The notes beneath the pieces were generated by a model, which was given only the letters and a program-made list of their open reading frames with translations, was not told where the DNA came from and did no database searches. Below are positions 1-12,699 of a stretch of 64,000 nucleotides of DNA, piece by piece. The translations under genes and the position numbers were made by a program. The number at the start of each line of letters is the position of its first letter. Position 1 is the first letter of the stretch. The stretch comes from Sternotherus odoratus (lineage: Eukaryota > Chordata > Testudines > Kinosternidae): the NCBI GenBank assembly GCA_032164245.1, contig JAVMKO010000006.1, forward strand, positions 22,578,319 through 22,642,318, given 5' to 3'.

Positions 1-241
1 GGTGAACATGGAGAGAGGAGAAGCTATTTTTGTAATTAGCAAGCCATTGAAGGTCTTTGTTCAGTCCCATATTGATTGTGTTAAATTTGCAAATGAATTG
101 CAGCTCTGCAGTTTCCCTTTGCAGTCTGGACTTGAAGTTTTTCTGCTGCAGTATGGTGACTTTTAAATCTGTAATTGTGTGTCCAGGCAGGTTGAAGGGT
201 TCCCCTACAGGTTTTTGTATATTGCCATTCCTAATATCTGA
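1..241 (-). mobile_element. Penelope-like element, GIY-YIG endonuclease fragment
   Basis: The minus strand is open for about 80 codons from position 240 to the window edge. It reads like the C-terminal part of the GIY-YIG endonuclease that follows the reverse transcriptase in Penelope-like elements: a DIRNGN segment, a GEPFNLPGH segment, then SRLQRETAELQFI. The glutamate in RLQRET sits where family members carry the metal-binding Glu. The upstream YIG-containing part is absent because the match stops near 241, and the downstream part may continue beyond the window. There is no internal stop, but this is only a fragment. Assignment is from memory of the family, not a search. Confidence 0.7.
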
Positions 242-274
242 GAAGTATATTGAAGTCGCCTCTTTATACTAAAA

Positions 275-648
275 CTAGTGTAAAAGCCCGTGTACACGGA
301 CCAACCGTAAGGGCTCGTTCCCCCCCCCCCCCCGCCGCCCAGCCCCCTCCCCCCTCTAAGGCCCCCCCCTCGCCCAGCCCCCCTGCAACGACCCCCCCTC
401 GCCCAGCTCCCTCCCCCCCACTCAGCTCCCTCCCCCCTCAACTCCTCGTCATGCACCCGACAGCCCAGCTAACTTTATATGTATAACTGCTCCTTGGTGC
501 TCTAGCTCCGTGAGGATCGCTCAGGCAGGCACGCGCGGTGGCCATTTTGTGCCTCCGAACTACAACCCCCAGCATGCCGTTTGTCCGGGCCGTCTCTACT
601 GCGCATGACGGCTTCACACACCGTTCTCTTGTCTTTTATAATATAGGA
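275..648 (-). mobile_element. Non-autonomous Helitron (374 bp)
   Basis: Read on the minus strand, the element starts with TC (TCCTATATTATAAAAG) at 648 and ends in CTAG at 275. It sits between a host A and T, the Helitron target. A perfect 12-bp palindrome (CCGTGTACACGG, 288-299) lies about 9 bases inside the 3' end, as expected for the Helitron terminal hairpin. The interior holds a C-rich tract (about 320-440) and no coding capacity. Its 5' end resembles that of the Helitron at 50678-51599. It lies next to the PLE fragment. Confidence 0.7.
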
Positions 649-764
649 TATTTGGGGGGGGATTTGAAATTTTATATTATTTGTAGAGAAAATATTTAAT
701 TTCTATAGGATCATGTTATATTCACTGAAGTGGCACCTTTAAAACAGATTGAAAATTTTCAAAC

Positions 765-930
765 TAAGGAAGTCTGGGTTCCATTCCCAGTTCTTCCACT
801 GACCTGCTGTGTGACTTTAGGCAAATCTCTACTTACCCCTTGTCTATTTAGCCTGTAAGCTTTTCAAGACAAGGCCCATCTCTTACTGTGAGTCATATCA
901 AAAGTTATGATACTGTTATATCAGTTTTAG
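765..930 (+). mobile_element. MIR-like SINE remnant with an old retroelement tail
   Basis: The segment reads TCTGGGTTCCATTCCCAG, then CCACTGACCTGCTGTGTGACTTTAGGCAA. This is the tRNA-related B-box region followed by the CORE-type motif seen in MIR-class SINEs. It runs into a tail (CCTGTAAGCTTTTCAAGACA) similar to the ends of old LINE/SINE copies at 58590-58690. No TSD was found. A better-preserved copy lies at 48680-48905. Confidence 0.55.
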
Positions 931-3900
931 GAGCTACAGAATGAACTTCAGTGCTCAGCCGCAGACTGAACATAATTTCATTCCTTAATATGAAATGAAA
1001 GTGTGATTGGAAATGCCATATTCTGGATATGGGAGCAATGTTTCTCTAATCAACCATCCAAAATAAACTCTTTGATTATGGGAATCTATGTTACTAATTG
1101 AAGGAATGGCAAGTTGAAAGCGTGTGTTTGAATTCATTTAACATACACTGAATACCTCAAACAACTATCTTATTTTTCCTACACACATACTGGATATTGT
1201 TTCATATTGAAGAAAATGTAGCTTATAAGGCCTTCACTAATCTGAGTGCATGAAGCTACATGCAACAAAAGAGCTGTGAAGGTATATGACTGGAACTGCC
1301 TACCTACAAATATTGAATATGCTCCTAAATATCAAGATGCAAAAGAAATACCTGCTTACTAGCAAACTGGCTTGGTTAAATGTGTGCAGACAAATACATA
1401 GGTCTTCAAACTTCATTTTGAAAACATTGCTGTTGCAAAAAGGCATAGTTAGCACATCTAATACCCATGCAGTCTTGGGCAAGTTGACTTGTTTGCAATT
1501 TTCCTTGCATCTAGCCCTATAAATGTATGCTATCATGTGTGCCATAAATTAGGTCCAAAATACAGGCTGCCTGTTTTTATCCACAAAACTTCTAAGCCAC
1601 TGCACTAAACTTCCCTATGCCTCACTAAGCACCACAGGGGCATGCAAAACAAAAGCAGATGGAGCAAACACACACACATCCACACACACAAGTTATAGCC
1701 TCTGTCATTACTTTTCAACCCCTCCATTTCTTCTTAGCTTTTTTCTTAATGGGGATTTGCTGGATCTAAAGGAGGTCCCCTGAACACAAACCACTCACAG
1801 AACTTACACAATTCTGCAAACATATGCGCCTGACTAGTTATTTCCCAATACAAATCCTAAATTAGTATGTTGCTTAAGAGATGCACTTGCATGTCTTAGC
1901 AGAACCAGTGTGCGCACGGACACATGCGCGCATTCACAAAACCACATTCGTTTCTAAGAATTCATTACATATTTCACAAAATCTCTCTATCAAAAAACTT
2001 GGTTCTTTTTCCAAATCAGGTTTTCTTACCAAAACTAGTGTAATTTATGTCATACAATGTCTGTATATATGTATTTTTACTTCTTCAGCCCCTCACACAA
2101 GGCTATGAAAAATTTTCTCCTAGCAATGACCTCTGTCTCCATGGCAGGTTCCTCAGGTAGCTCTGTTGTCTGCTTTGGAGTTGCCCCTAGGTTTGTCATG
2201 CGGTTATGCTGCTGATGGGCTGTCATTGGTGTCTGGTCTTGCCGGCTGACATTTCTTTAGATTTACCTTTTGATGCTGAGGAATTTGCATGCTTTCATCC
2301 TTTAGTGGATGCAGTCCTGTGCAAATCCCTCATGGCCCTTCTCTCCGTAGGCAGTAAATAAAGGGGTGTTTCCCTATGTGCATATGTCTATGAGGTGTAA
2401 ATGTAAGCTCTCTGCTGGCCTATGCTGTCCAGATTTCAGAAGCTATTGCTTTCATTCATCAGGCATTGACTGTGAATCAGAAATGAAAATCCACAGCTAC
2501 CATGTTTCTCAAAAATAAACTTTATGTTGTTGTGGCCCACTTATATGTCTCCAATGAATGGAGCCCATACTACATAGATGGGCCTAATTCTCAAGATTTG
2601 GAGCTTATTCTGAACTTCACAGATTTCATTGGTGACTGTTGCGCTGAGATATCTAAATCCAAATCAATCTCTAGCCCTTAAACTTCAATCAATTTACCAA
2701 ATACAACACTGCACAATGAAAAGCCTCGCTAAAGCAGTAATCTGGGGCTCATTCAAATCTTCTCCCATCTCTGTTTTTGAAAAGAATAAAAAAGAACTTA
2801 TTACAGGTCTTTTACCCCCACCTGGGAAACTCTTGATTTGTAACAATTCAAAACTCCCATCTTTTTTTCCCATTCCCATTGCACTGAGGTAACGACAGGG
2901 TTAAATTGCTAATAGAGGTTTCATGAGGTCTGCCAGAGCCCACTCTCCAACACTTACATCTGTTCAACAATTATTACAGCATTTTTGTCATAAAAAATTC
3001 AACACCCTGAGTGTCGTGCTAGCAAAACCTGAAAATTTATGCAGTGAATAGACTAGCTAATTTCTCTGAGGAAATGCAGGGGGGGGAAATACAGATTTAA
3101 CTTACATTCTCAAGTACTGTAGAGCACACATCTGACTCCTTCTTTAGGTTTTGCCACTGTGTAGCATAAGTAGAAATACCATCAACAGTAGATCAGCAGT
3201 GCTTGCAAAGAAAATTTATGCCTTCGAAGAAACAATGGTTAAAACTCAGAAGAGTACTGTACCAGGTTTGACTCTATCTCTTTGCAGAATCTCATTTAAA
3301 TAATACATTCTTTAGTTTAATTTTGGGATGGTGTTATTCTCTCAGTTCATATTGCTCCCATAGAATTAATGGTATCTTTTGAAAAGGATAGATTAACCAC
3401 ATAGATGTGAAGGAGAAAAGCTGACAGGAAAACATGCTTTAATCTTATGAACTCTGTGTAATGTTGCTTGATGGTTTCAATGAAAAAGAATCTTACTTCT
3501 TTTCTCCATAAGGTTAGAAATATGGATTTTATGCTAAAATTAAAACTGTCTAGTTAGGATGCCAGTGGACTAGAACAACATGCTAGAGGCTATACCCTTC
3601 TATTCTCAAGGGCCATAATCTTACTTTAGTACTGGTGAGTTTGCAGCCATAATGATAATTGCAGGCATGATGAACAGGGAGTTCTTTCACTGTCACAGGA
3701 GTACCAAATAAGACAAATGGTTATTAGGGGTCGGGAAGGTGGAATAATTTCAAATATTAAGGTGCACAGAGTATTCTGGCTCAAGGAAGGATGAGCATTT
3801 TACATTTACTCTCTGGGGAGCATATCCTGGAGAAGCTACAAGAGCTGGGCAAATGCTGCTACAAAAAAGAATTCAAGGACAATTCATTCAGATATAAAAC

Positions 3901-4289
3901 TACTGGGTGACTTGAAAAATATTGACATTCACACAAGTGAGCTTGGGTTTTTTTATTCACAAGAATGTGAGAAGACTGAGTCTTGCAAGTGCTCATGCAA
4001 ACATATGTTCAAGTAAAAGTTTACATGGGAAAGGTTCAGGTGGTCACGTCATCCAATCAAGGGTCAGAAACAATTCCATGTGACTTAGTAACTAATCACA
4101 TACCACAGGGAGCATATATTGAATAGTCAAAGTGTATAGTTCACAAACTGCCCACAAGCTAAAATATACTGACATAAAATGATTGATGAACATTTTCAAA
4201 TAATCAACAAATTTAAAAATCAAGTTGCACAGTTTCAAAGGAGGTAAATGGTTTGAATGCCCTAGTTTTTATATGTCCAACTGGAGCTA

Positions 4290-4380
4290 CCCGGGACTTG
4301 ATTTCAGAGGTGCTTAGCACCTGAAGCTACCTGTCCAACATCAACGGCCATTTTTGAGAATTTCAGGTTACTTTACTCAG
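4290..4380. repeat. Degenerate foldback interspersed repeat
   Basis: The sequence contains TTTCAGAGGTGCTTAGCACCTG and ends with a TTTTGAGAATTTCAGG segment. It resembles the short reptile foldback repeats built on GAGGTGCTGAGCACC and a central CCATTGA..TCAATGG. Only part of the inverted symmetry survives. Identification is from memory. Confidence 0.35.
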
Positions 4381-4767
4381 ATATAATTTGTGAAAAGAAA
4401 AAAAAAAAGAAAAAACTTTAAATGCTCATCCTTACTGAACCACACAACTACCACTGAGGTCAAGAATTGAGTAGAGGCTACACAATTTTGGCCTTGAATT
4501 TTGATTCACTTCCTCCAACTTTCAAATTGTCAATACAAATGAAAACGGGCATGTTATACATTGAAAAAAAAATCACTCTGCTTCATAAATACTCAAAATA
4601 ATTCTCTCCTCCCAAATGAATGACTGTTATAAAATGGTCATTTTTATCCCCTACCATTGCAGCAAGTAGTGGCAGTGCATATGCTCTGTGAATCTTAGGA
4701 CCTGCAGAAATAATATTTCAATGATGCTTAGGACTTGCTGCAATGTACCTATTAAAGCAGACGTCCC

Positions 4768-5444
4768 TGTAGAGACACGATGACTCACCCCTGCAGCGCA
4801 TCCTGTGGCCATCTTGGAATTAGCTGTGTCCAGCTCTGGAGTGCCCTCTGCAGGCCAGTGTCTTGACATTGCTGGCCTCCATGTCCTTCCTGGACCCCAG
4901 TGCCCCCCCTACCTGGGGTGCTGCCCCCTGGCAATACCCCCACACTCTCTCTGGGTCTCCCTTCCCCAGGGAACCCCCAACACTCTATCCTCACCTTGGC
5001 TCAGTCTACAGCTCCTGCCAATCATCAAGCCCCCGCTCCCTGGGTCAGACAGCAGTGTAAAAGCCAGTCATCATAGGCAAAGGGGTTTTGGACCTACTGC
5101 CTTTTCCTGCAGCCTTTTCAGTCCTTCTTATCAGGCCGCAGCCTGGGAGGTCACCAGGCCTGAGCTCCCCAGGTCAGCCTGCCCCTTCCCCAGTACTGCT
5201 CCATCCTCAGTACCCTTAGCTTCCTTCAGGCAGCTAGGTCCATCTCCCTCTAAAGTTGGAGGGAGACTGCCTGAGTGTCTGGCTCACAGCCCTTTTATAA
5301 GGGCCAGCTGTGGCCTCATTGAGGCGTGGGCCACCTATGGCTACTTCCCCAATCAGCCTCCCTGATTGGCTCCCCCAGCCGCAGCTCTCCCCAGGGCTGC
5401 TTTTGACCCCTCCTGGGCCGGAGCGAGGGGACTACCCTGCTACA
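4768..5444 (-). mobile_element. Solo LTR of an endogenous retroelement (677 bp)
   Basis: The element begins TGTAGAGAC and ends CTGCTACA, so both strands run TG..CA with 5-bp inverted ends TGTAG/CTACA. The flanks GTCCC (4763-4767) and GACCC (5445-5449) fit a 5-bp TSD with one change. On the minus strand a TATA-type box (CTTATAAAAGG, near 5291-5302) lies about 150 bases from the 5' end, so transcription would run leftward. The GC-rich interior leaves a long plus-strand frame (4805-5365), which I take to be incidental. No internal retroviral genes flank it. Confidence 0.65.
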
Positions 5445-5639
5445 GACCCATATGTATTTTTTTCCAACAAATATTGAAATTTTTTGGTATTATGTAATAT
5501 GAATTTCAAACATCCTTCCGCAAAATACATGGTGATTCTACATCTTAATTTTAGATAACTGTTAGTGCAATCAATTAAATGCCACAAAGAACAGAAGGAA
5601 AAATAACTTTTCTTCTCCTCTCTGCTTCCCTTTTCTCCC

Positions 5640-6300
5640 AGCAGTGGAGCTAGCACCCATGGAGTATGGTTGGCCTTCACAGGACACAAATGTCAAGCTT
5701 CAGCAGATATTATTGCAGTGTCAGAATCTTTTTCCTTGTCAAGATCCCCTGGCAGTTGTGTTAATGGATCTGGAGCTGCCTCTGAATCTGTCACATTGGG
5801 CAGCAGCTCATGGGTTGTTTTCTACATTGTCCTCCTGCACGACATCTTCCTTTAACTTATCTTTAGTCTGAGGAATTTGTACACTATTGTCTGCTTGGAA
5901 ATAAGCTTCTATAAATTCTGCATTAGGGTTGTGAATTCTTCACAGATTTCCTTGTTGCCCTTAGAGATCACATGTGCACATTTTTCTTCTGTAGCACAGC
6001 CCCGATATAACATCGACTGTCTTACAGTTAAAATAACTTCCCCATAAACAACAACAAAAAGATTTTAGCTGGTGAATCTATTTGTTATGAGTGTGTGTCA
6101 CCACCGCCACCCACCCACACACTTTTTTGATTTTACTGGTTATTAATCTTTTGCCAACTGATCCACACTTTCCTCTACTGTATTTGTCATGTTTGAGTAT
6201 TCATTGGCTCCTTTGGAACAATAATTTTTAACCTGTGGGTTTTTCCATGAACTGTTCACTTAGACTATTCGCCATTTGCTATTTGTGCTGCATGGACTAG
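5640..6300 (-). pseudogene. Possible decayed processed gene copy, unidentified
   Basis: On the minus strand, several short stop-free segments in different frames have biased, protein-like composition. From high to low coordinate they include NEYSNMTNTVEESVDQLAKD (near 6165-6225), NPNAEFIEAYFQADNSVQIP, and DSEAAPDPLTQLPGD followed by DKEKDSDTAIISAEA and a stop near 5694. Frameshifts and stops separate them. The acidic, Gln/Asp-rich character resembles the C-terminus of a nuclear protein, but I do not recognise the parent gene. No introns or poly-A tract confirm a retrocopy. It could be a chance run. Confidence 0.3.
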
Positions 6301-6524
6301 TCACTTAAACATTAAACAAACATTAGGCCCTTGAGCCTACAAAGACTTACCTGAACTCACTGGGCCTATACACACAGTGCATATAGCTAAGCACATGTGT
6401 AAAGCTTTGCAGGGTTGGGGCCTTCAACTGTAATTCTTATTCAGATTGCAATTTTTTTTGTGATAGGGACTCATGGACTTGTTCATGCTTGCTCCAATCC
6501 AGCAAAGAATTGGTAGAGAAAAGA

Positions 6525-6604
6525 GGTCAGATCTTCAGCTGGTGTATATCAGTACACATCTATTTTCAGTAGAGTTACGACAGTTTACATGGGCTGAGGT
6601 CCAA
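6525..6604. repeat. Foldback repeat, GGTGTAAATC-type
   Basis: A segment with CAGCTGGTGTATATCAGT on the left and CAGTTTACATGGGCTGAGG on the right is an eroded copy of the small inverted-repeat family seen intact at 46762-46848. Confidence 0.45.
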
Positions 6605-9155
6605 AGTATTTGGCTCTGATTAACTTTTTGTGGGCAACACTGACTCAGAGCAGAGCTCTTCCTCACACTTGGTGGCTCGTGCAAATGAACAGTGCAGGCT
6701 CCATTTGGCCGTTCATTTGTAAAAGCATTCTCTCATCAGCGACAATAAACCAGAGCTAACTTTTACACTTTTAAACCATCTTATAGTGTTTTGAATCCAC
6801 AAAATACATTTGGTACAGAGGAAAGAGGTGATGATTAGGATGAGTCAGCACACATCAAAACAGCATGATTTGGCTACACCCGCATCCAAAAGCTGTTCCA
6901 TGCAGACCAGATACACCTTTCCAAATGCACATTGACAGAAATGTTTAGTCCAATAACTTTTTGGGTTAATCGTTTTTTTAAACTTAATGCACAAAAGGGA
7001 AAAAAGGGGTCCAGGAAATGTTGAGGTTCATACATCAGTGTATCACAACATGAAATTCGGAGGGGCAGATGCATTCCTGCACTGGGAGGCAGCTTGAGGC
7101 TTCTCTACTCACAGCTCCTGTGACTCAATTAGGCCCTTGACACAGGCTAGAGTAGCATTGAGGGCTGCCCTAAGTTGCATCAATGTCAATGGTGCCTATA
7201 AGCCATTCCAAGGATAAAGAATCACTAGAGTGTAGGCCTGTCTCAACCATTCCCTATTTTGCCCAGGCTCCCGCCTTTCTCTGTGCCACTCCCTCACACG
7301 CTATGCAGAGCTAGCTTTTCAGCTGGAGTACAAGCTCCCTGTTCTGGTGCTGGTCACCTGAGAGCTGTAGACCAATCCTGAATCAGGCCCTTACAGACTG
7401 TGGACCTGAGTCTCCTCTCATTTATCCAATCACAAAACAGGAGCAATGCCAGTGATGCCAATGGGTTTACACCAAAATGAAACAGGTGTAACTGAGAGGA
7501 AACCATGCCCACCATATCTCTTAAAGACAAGCCAAGTAACTACATTTAAGGCTGGAATCACACTAACTGAATGATCACATTTTACATTTGAAATTTCCCT
7601 CAAACTCTCATCAAATAGTGTTAATTGAGAATTTTATTTCTACGCCCTTGAGGAGAGAGGCAGCATCTTCCTCTGTGTTTGGAAAGTGCCTTGTGCATTT
7701 GGGTGCTGCTGCAACGCAAGTAAATACCTGTCCAAACACCTATTCAAAACTAGAAAGAGTCAGTATTCTGTAGTGGAAAGAAGCCAGCCCACCTGAGGGA
7801 CAGCAAGAGGGATTCGATGAGAGGACTCTACTCTCTCCAGAGGAATGAAAGAAGAACCAAGAGCCTTCTGTTACCATTATGCAGTGTCCAAAGGGTTGAA
7901 GATAGAAAATAAAAGATCTCTTCTCATTATTCTGGTATCTCTGGAAGGGGGTAAAGAGACCTGTAACAGCCTTCTCCTCATGAGTCAACTGGCTCTAGAC
8001 TGGAGGAAGACAGCATGATGAGACACCAGTAAATTCCCATAAGAATCTGATATAGTCAAGCAATGTGCGCAAAGCCCAGAAAATGCTAACCCATATGAAT
8101 TTAGAAAGCAGTGTGCCTATTAAAGCATGTCTCTAGGTTGTTCTGCTTCAGCTCACAATCTGCTTTCATTAACAAGGGGCAAAGGAAATGGGCCACCAGG
8201 AGTCTTTACCCAAAGAAAGGCAAGTCTCAGAAGAAGGTAAAAACGGAACACTAGCAACACCCTCCTGTGTGACACTATGATTCTGCTGCCCTTGAAGTGG
8301 GGAGTAACTTTCTTCTGTGACCTCTGATGTGGGAGCAGGGAGGACATATATTCAACAATAGCTTCCCCAACAGTCTTTCTCCACAGGCTGAAGGTGTGGC
8401 AGATGCTGGAATCGTGATGGGTTGTCTTAGGCAGGAGCTGGACTACCATCTGCCTTTTGCTTACATAGGTCAAGAAAGTAGGTCGACAGCAGCTTCCTCA
8501 TTCCTTGAAAGACGGAGGGAAGCAGGCTGCCAAGGAAGTGAGACCTCAGCAGTCTCCCTTCATGAAGGCCTGTGGTGCAGCAAAGACTTGCGACAGGTCA
8601 TACTCCCTCATGTTCACCTTGCAGTCTAGAACAGTAGTTTTTTATTCTATTGTCTCTTCACAACAGGACTAATCGAGCTTGACTCTTGGTTACACCAAGG
8701 TTTACCCCCAATTTACACCCATGAAAGAGACAAAAGAAACAGGCCCATTGTCTGTTTTAAGTAACCTCCCTTCATACTGATGAGTCAATATAGGGGTACA
8801 GCTATCTGTTATTCTCCCAGAGAATGGCTGTGTTTCAAAAAACCAAAATAGTAAAGTCTGCAGCATTGATAAGCAGAAGACCCAGATTAGAGCATTTCAG
8901 ACATCAGTCTATCACAAGCCCATCAAAACCATGTATAGTGAGAAAATACTGATAGGAGAGACGGACCAGGTGACTGAAACAATATAGCAATACAATATGT
9001 TTTCTTTTTAAAGTTTGATAATAAAGGTAGCAATCATCATTTCCGCCCTTCTGAGGATCTTAATTTTACTATGTTTATGGCTTGGGGACTATTTTTAAAG
9101 AAAGAATTAGATGACAAAGGTCAATTTTAAAAAACACATAGTTGAATTATAATTA
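6605..9155. other. Non-coding stretch
   Basis: I see no gene. The segment 8150-8630 is open in a minus frame of about 105 codons and a plus frame of about 100 codons, but neither resembles a known protein. Fragments around 7440-7500 and 8690-8760 look like eroded foldback repeats. Confidence 0.5.
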
Positions 9156-9292
9156 CCGTGTTTCCCCGAAAATAAGACAGTGTCTTATATTAATTTTTGC
9201 TCCCAAAATTACATTACATTATATTACAGCGAGAGGCAAAACTGGAAGTACGTCTTATTTTCGGGGGATGTCTTACTTTCGGGGAAACAGGG
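9156..9292. mobile_element. Tc1/mariner-type MITE (137 bp)
   Basis: Terminal inverted repeats are CCGTGTTTCCCCGAAAATAA on the left and the complement of CCCTGTTTCCCCGAAAGTAA on the right, about 18 of 20 matching. The element is bounded by TA dinucleotides (9154-9155 and 9293-9294), the mariner target. The right half carries a second copy of the GTCTTATTTTCGGGG motif, so the TIR is partly duplicated inside. It has no coding capacity. Confidence 0.75.
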
Positions 9293-9394
9293 TAGTTGTG
9301 ATTTCTAGTTACTATCTAAAATGTAGGGTCTACCCCCAGGAGATCATTCTGTTCTGTTACTGAGTTTTAGAAAACGAGCATCTGAGGCAAATGA

Positions 9395-9440
9395 ATGCAT
9401 ACAATGCATACAATGCATGCAATGCATACAATGCATGCAA
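9395..9440. repeat. 10-bp minisatellite
   Basis: About four and a half copies of ATGCATACAA, with ATGCATGCAA variants, run in tandem. Confidence 0.85.
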
Positions 9441-12400
9441 GAAGTATAAACAATAGTCGAAATAACCTATTATCTTTGAAAGCTGGTTTTGGTGTTATTT
9501 TTAATTCTGAGCACAAACAGAAATCCACAGCTAAATGCTGCCTCAGTTGGTTTCACTTTATAAAATGGTCATCAAGTCCATATCAAACATGTGTGTTTTA
9601 GAGTTAAATCCTCTAAAACAATGAGATGAAATAAGTAATCATTTGATAGAAGTACTTATAATGAATTAGATTTGAAAATGTTGGAAAGTCATTCAAGGAA
9701 AAGCCTTCTTTTACCTTACACCGAAAACATATCATTAGCCTTAATTTAAGTCAAGGTGGGAGGGAGGAAGGGGGAAACAGGCATTGCAGGAAATTCTTGA
9801 GTGACTATTGTTTAATCCCATTTAGGGACACTTTGAACAATGACATATATATAATGAGATATTTAAAATTCTTTGGTCAATCTCTAGCTAAAGGCTTTTA
9901 CTGTGGAAAGAATGAGTAATTCAATATGGACTACACAGCCTTTCACATGCTTTTATTCTTGATTTGTTGGACATGTGTAACATAAATTTTGAAACCAATC
10001 TATTAATGACTTAAATTGGAAACTGGTTTCCTTTGCTTTACATACAGCATTTCAGTAACAAGCATAATAACAGGTGGATCAATAGATCCTATTTGGTGCA
10101 GCATGTTAACATTAGTCCTGTGTCTCTATTATTGAATATTGTGTCAACAAATTTCTGTTTCAAGGAGGATGGCAAAAATATTTTTCCAGTGTCAAGGTTA
10201 TTTAACCACAAGAAATGGTAGAAATTTTTGTATATGTGTTTTGTTGCATTCTAACCTTCTCCCTCCTCCCCTTTTTAAATAACCCATGTTTTGATCAAAT
10301 CAGTGGGTAAAAATATTTTTGCATCAAATCTGTCTGCTGTCAACTCAGATTATGTTCTTTAAAATGGACAGTGGTTCTGGGAAGAAAATCAATTTTTTTC
10401 TCTCAGTGAGAGAAACATAAGGAAGGAGAAGGGCACTAATATAAACACAAATTTAAAAAGAGACAGAAAGAGAGAGAGAGAAAGACAGAGAGAGTGCAAA
10501 TGACTGAGTTTACCATTTGAAGAAGAAATTTAGCTAGGGAATTATTTCCAACCTATAGTTCTCAAACACAGCATGAAAAGACAGAAAAATGAAATTTTAG
10601 TCATTAGAATTTGACAGCTCCCAGTCATAATATGCTGACATGTGTAACGGGAATTAAGGGGTTCTACAGGCAGAATGAGCATTAATAATTTTTTAGGCTA
10701 TTCATTTCTTTTAGCTCCATGAATCTTCTATGTTGGAGGATCACTGGACACTTACAAATGACAGGTATAGCACAGCTGTTCTGTGCTTTGTATTCTTTGT
10801 TAAATAGATTTAATCTAGGGGCATTAATTATTGTTTGACTGGAACAAATTTTTCATGTCACAAATATGTAAGGACTCTATCCATGAAGGCACAAGAAATG
10901 AAACATGGGTGCAGTCAAAATAGGTCTGGTAGGCTCTTTGGCCCCTCACCTGTAAAGCACAACTTTGGCCCATTACCACAAAACCATTACACTTTGGGGG
11001 CTCCACGGTCTAAATGTTTCATGCTTGACTAATGACCTTCAGTTTCTATACAACATCTAGCTGTTTCTCCACCCATGATCCTGTTTGGAATTTGGTCCGC
11101 ATATAATGCATCAAACCCACAGAACCTGATAATGCCCAGACAAAACTAATGTTAAACAAAGGGAGTGAGGGATTTGTTCCTGGGGGCCAAAAGGAATGAG
11201 TCAATGTAAACAGGCTGTGGGTACAGGGAAGGGACTCCAGTGTCAGGAGGTTGAAGGACAGAATCTTGTGCAACAAGCTGAAGCATAGGGTGCAAACTGA
11301 GTCACAGTGGCTGCTGTTGCTGGGTGTCAGGAGACGTGACCTGTTGCGTCTCACCGGGTGAGGTATTTACCTTTTATTCCATGCTGTGCATCAACCCATT
11401 AGCAGGCACTCTTCTTCCTTCCTGCACTACAGCCCAGAACCACAGTCAAGCTTTGCTCTGCTGGGCATTGAGATGTGTGAATTCTACCCTGCTTGGTCTG
11501 TGGCAGCATCATTTCCACTGTATCTGGGCTTACAAATCCACACTAGGCCACTCTCGGTTTGCCTCCACTACAGGGAGCCCTATTGCAACAGATCAGTTAC
11601 AGAGAGAGAGAAAAAAGAGAGGGTCCCAGCACACTGCATACAAAACATTTCTCCACTAGGATTGTTGGCTTTTTATGAGCTCTAGATCAAACAGATTGTT
11701 TCCAGCAGACATAACTATATAACATACAGGTCAGGACCATTAAGCAACAGAGGATGCATTTCTTTAGCACTTACCTGCCACTATGGTACAAACAATCAGG
11801 ATGATTATCTGACTCAACAGACAGCTGCTAAGAGTCCGCTTTGTCATTCCCTTCCAAGGGGCCAAAATAATACACCTTGTCTATGCCCTCTGCAGATGCA
11901 CTGGTTCAACAATGTCCTCATCCAATGAACAACTGGCAACACCACATAATAACTTTATGCGGCAATATCTTCTTTGTGTTTTCACAGAGGGAGTGAAATT
12001 CATATTTGATCAGAGGGCCTGCATACATCTGAGATTTAAATGATCCAAAGACCTTGTGATGGCCTTTGGCCTAGGGTGAGCTGTACCCTGAGTGTTTCAC
12101 AGTAGTAAGGGATAGGCAATGGGCATGAATCTATGAATTCTGCAGAGGGAAAAGACCGAATGGTTTGACAAAACGAATGATGGGTGAACCTCCAAACTTG
12201 AATTCGGCTAGTCTTCCTCCAAACCAACAATATCTGAAAGCTTAGCTGAAGTTTATCAAATGCTCTGGGGTTCTCTCTCTCTCTTTCCTCCTCTTTTGTA
12301 TGCCACCTTTCTTCCTTCCCTGACCTCAACCTTTCCTGCCATCAATTTGCATTCTACGTCCTACTCCCTTTCTTCCTTCTCTCAGAGGACAATCTTTTTT

Positions 12401-12699
12401 TCTGGCTAATCTTCTCTACATGGACCTGATGAAGTCCTCAATTTCCTTCTGAATCTTCCCTTTCCCACATATCCCCCACCAGTTCTGTTCTGCCTCTAGA
12501 AGCCCTACCTTTGCTGATATTTTGACTCTCTTGAAAGGTCTCTGCCAAGCCCTCTCGGACAGCTCTATAAGATATCCCTGCCTCACAAGGTATGCAATGT
12601 CCTGGAATACCCACAGTGGAGAGAGAAAGAAATTATAGTTATGATGCCTGCATGAAGGAATGTGATTATGAAGCAATGTGAGGTTATGTTTACTCTTTG
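9441..12699. other. Non-coding stretch
   Basis: No gene is recognised. A GA-rich simple repeat lies at about 10458-10496. The region 11050-11690 is moderately GC-rich with overlapping open frames of about 100 codons on both strands. It may be part of an old retroelement, but I see no diagnostic motif. Confidence 0.5.

Larger units (their letters stand above)
649..4767. other. AT-rich non-coding stretch
   Basis: No gene is recognised here. It holds the SINE at 765-930, a short CA-rich patch near 1668-1693 and a degenerate foldback fragment near 4290-4380. Open frames are short and lack any recognisable protein signature. Confidence 0.6.

Noticed and set aside
4805..5365. 186-codon plus-strand frame
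   Set aside because: It lies wholly inside a solo LTR, antisense to its apparent promoter, with no recognisable protein features.
8153..8629. Opposing ~100-codon frames as a gene or pseudogene
   Set aside because: No recognisable protein similarity, and both strands are open to the same extent.
9395..9440. Spaced direct repeats considered as a CRISPR-like array
   Set aside because: The 10-bp units are contiguous with no unique spacers and the DNA is eukaryotic, so it is a minisatellite.
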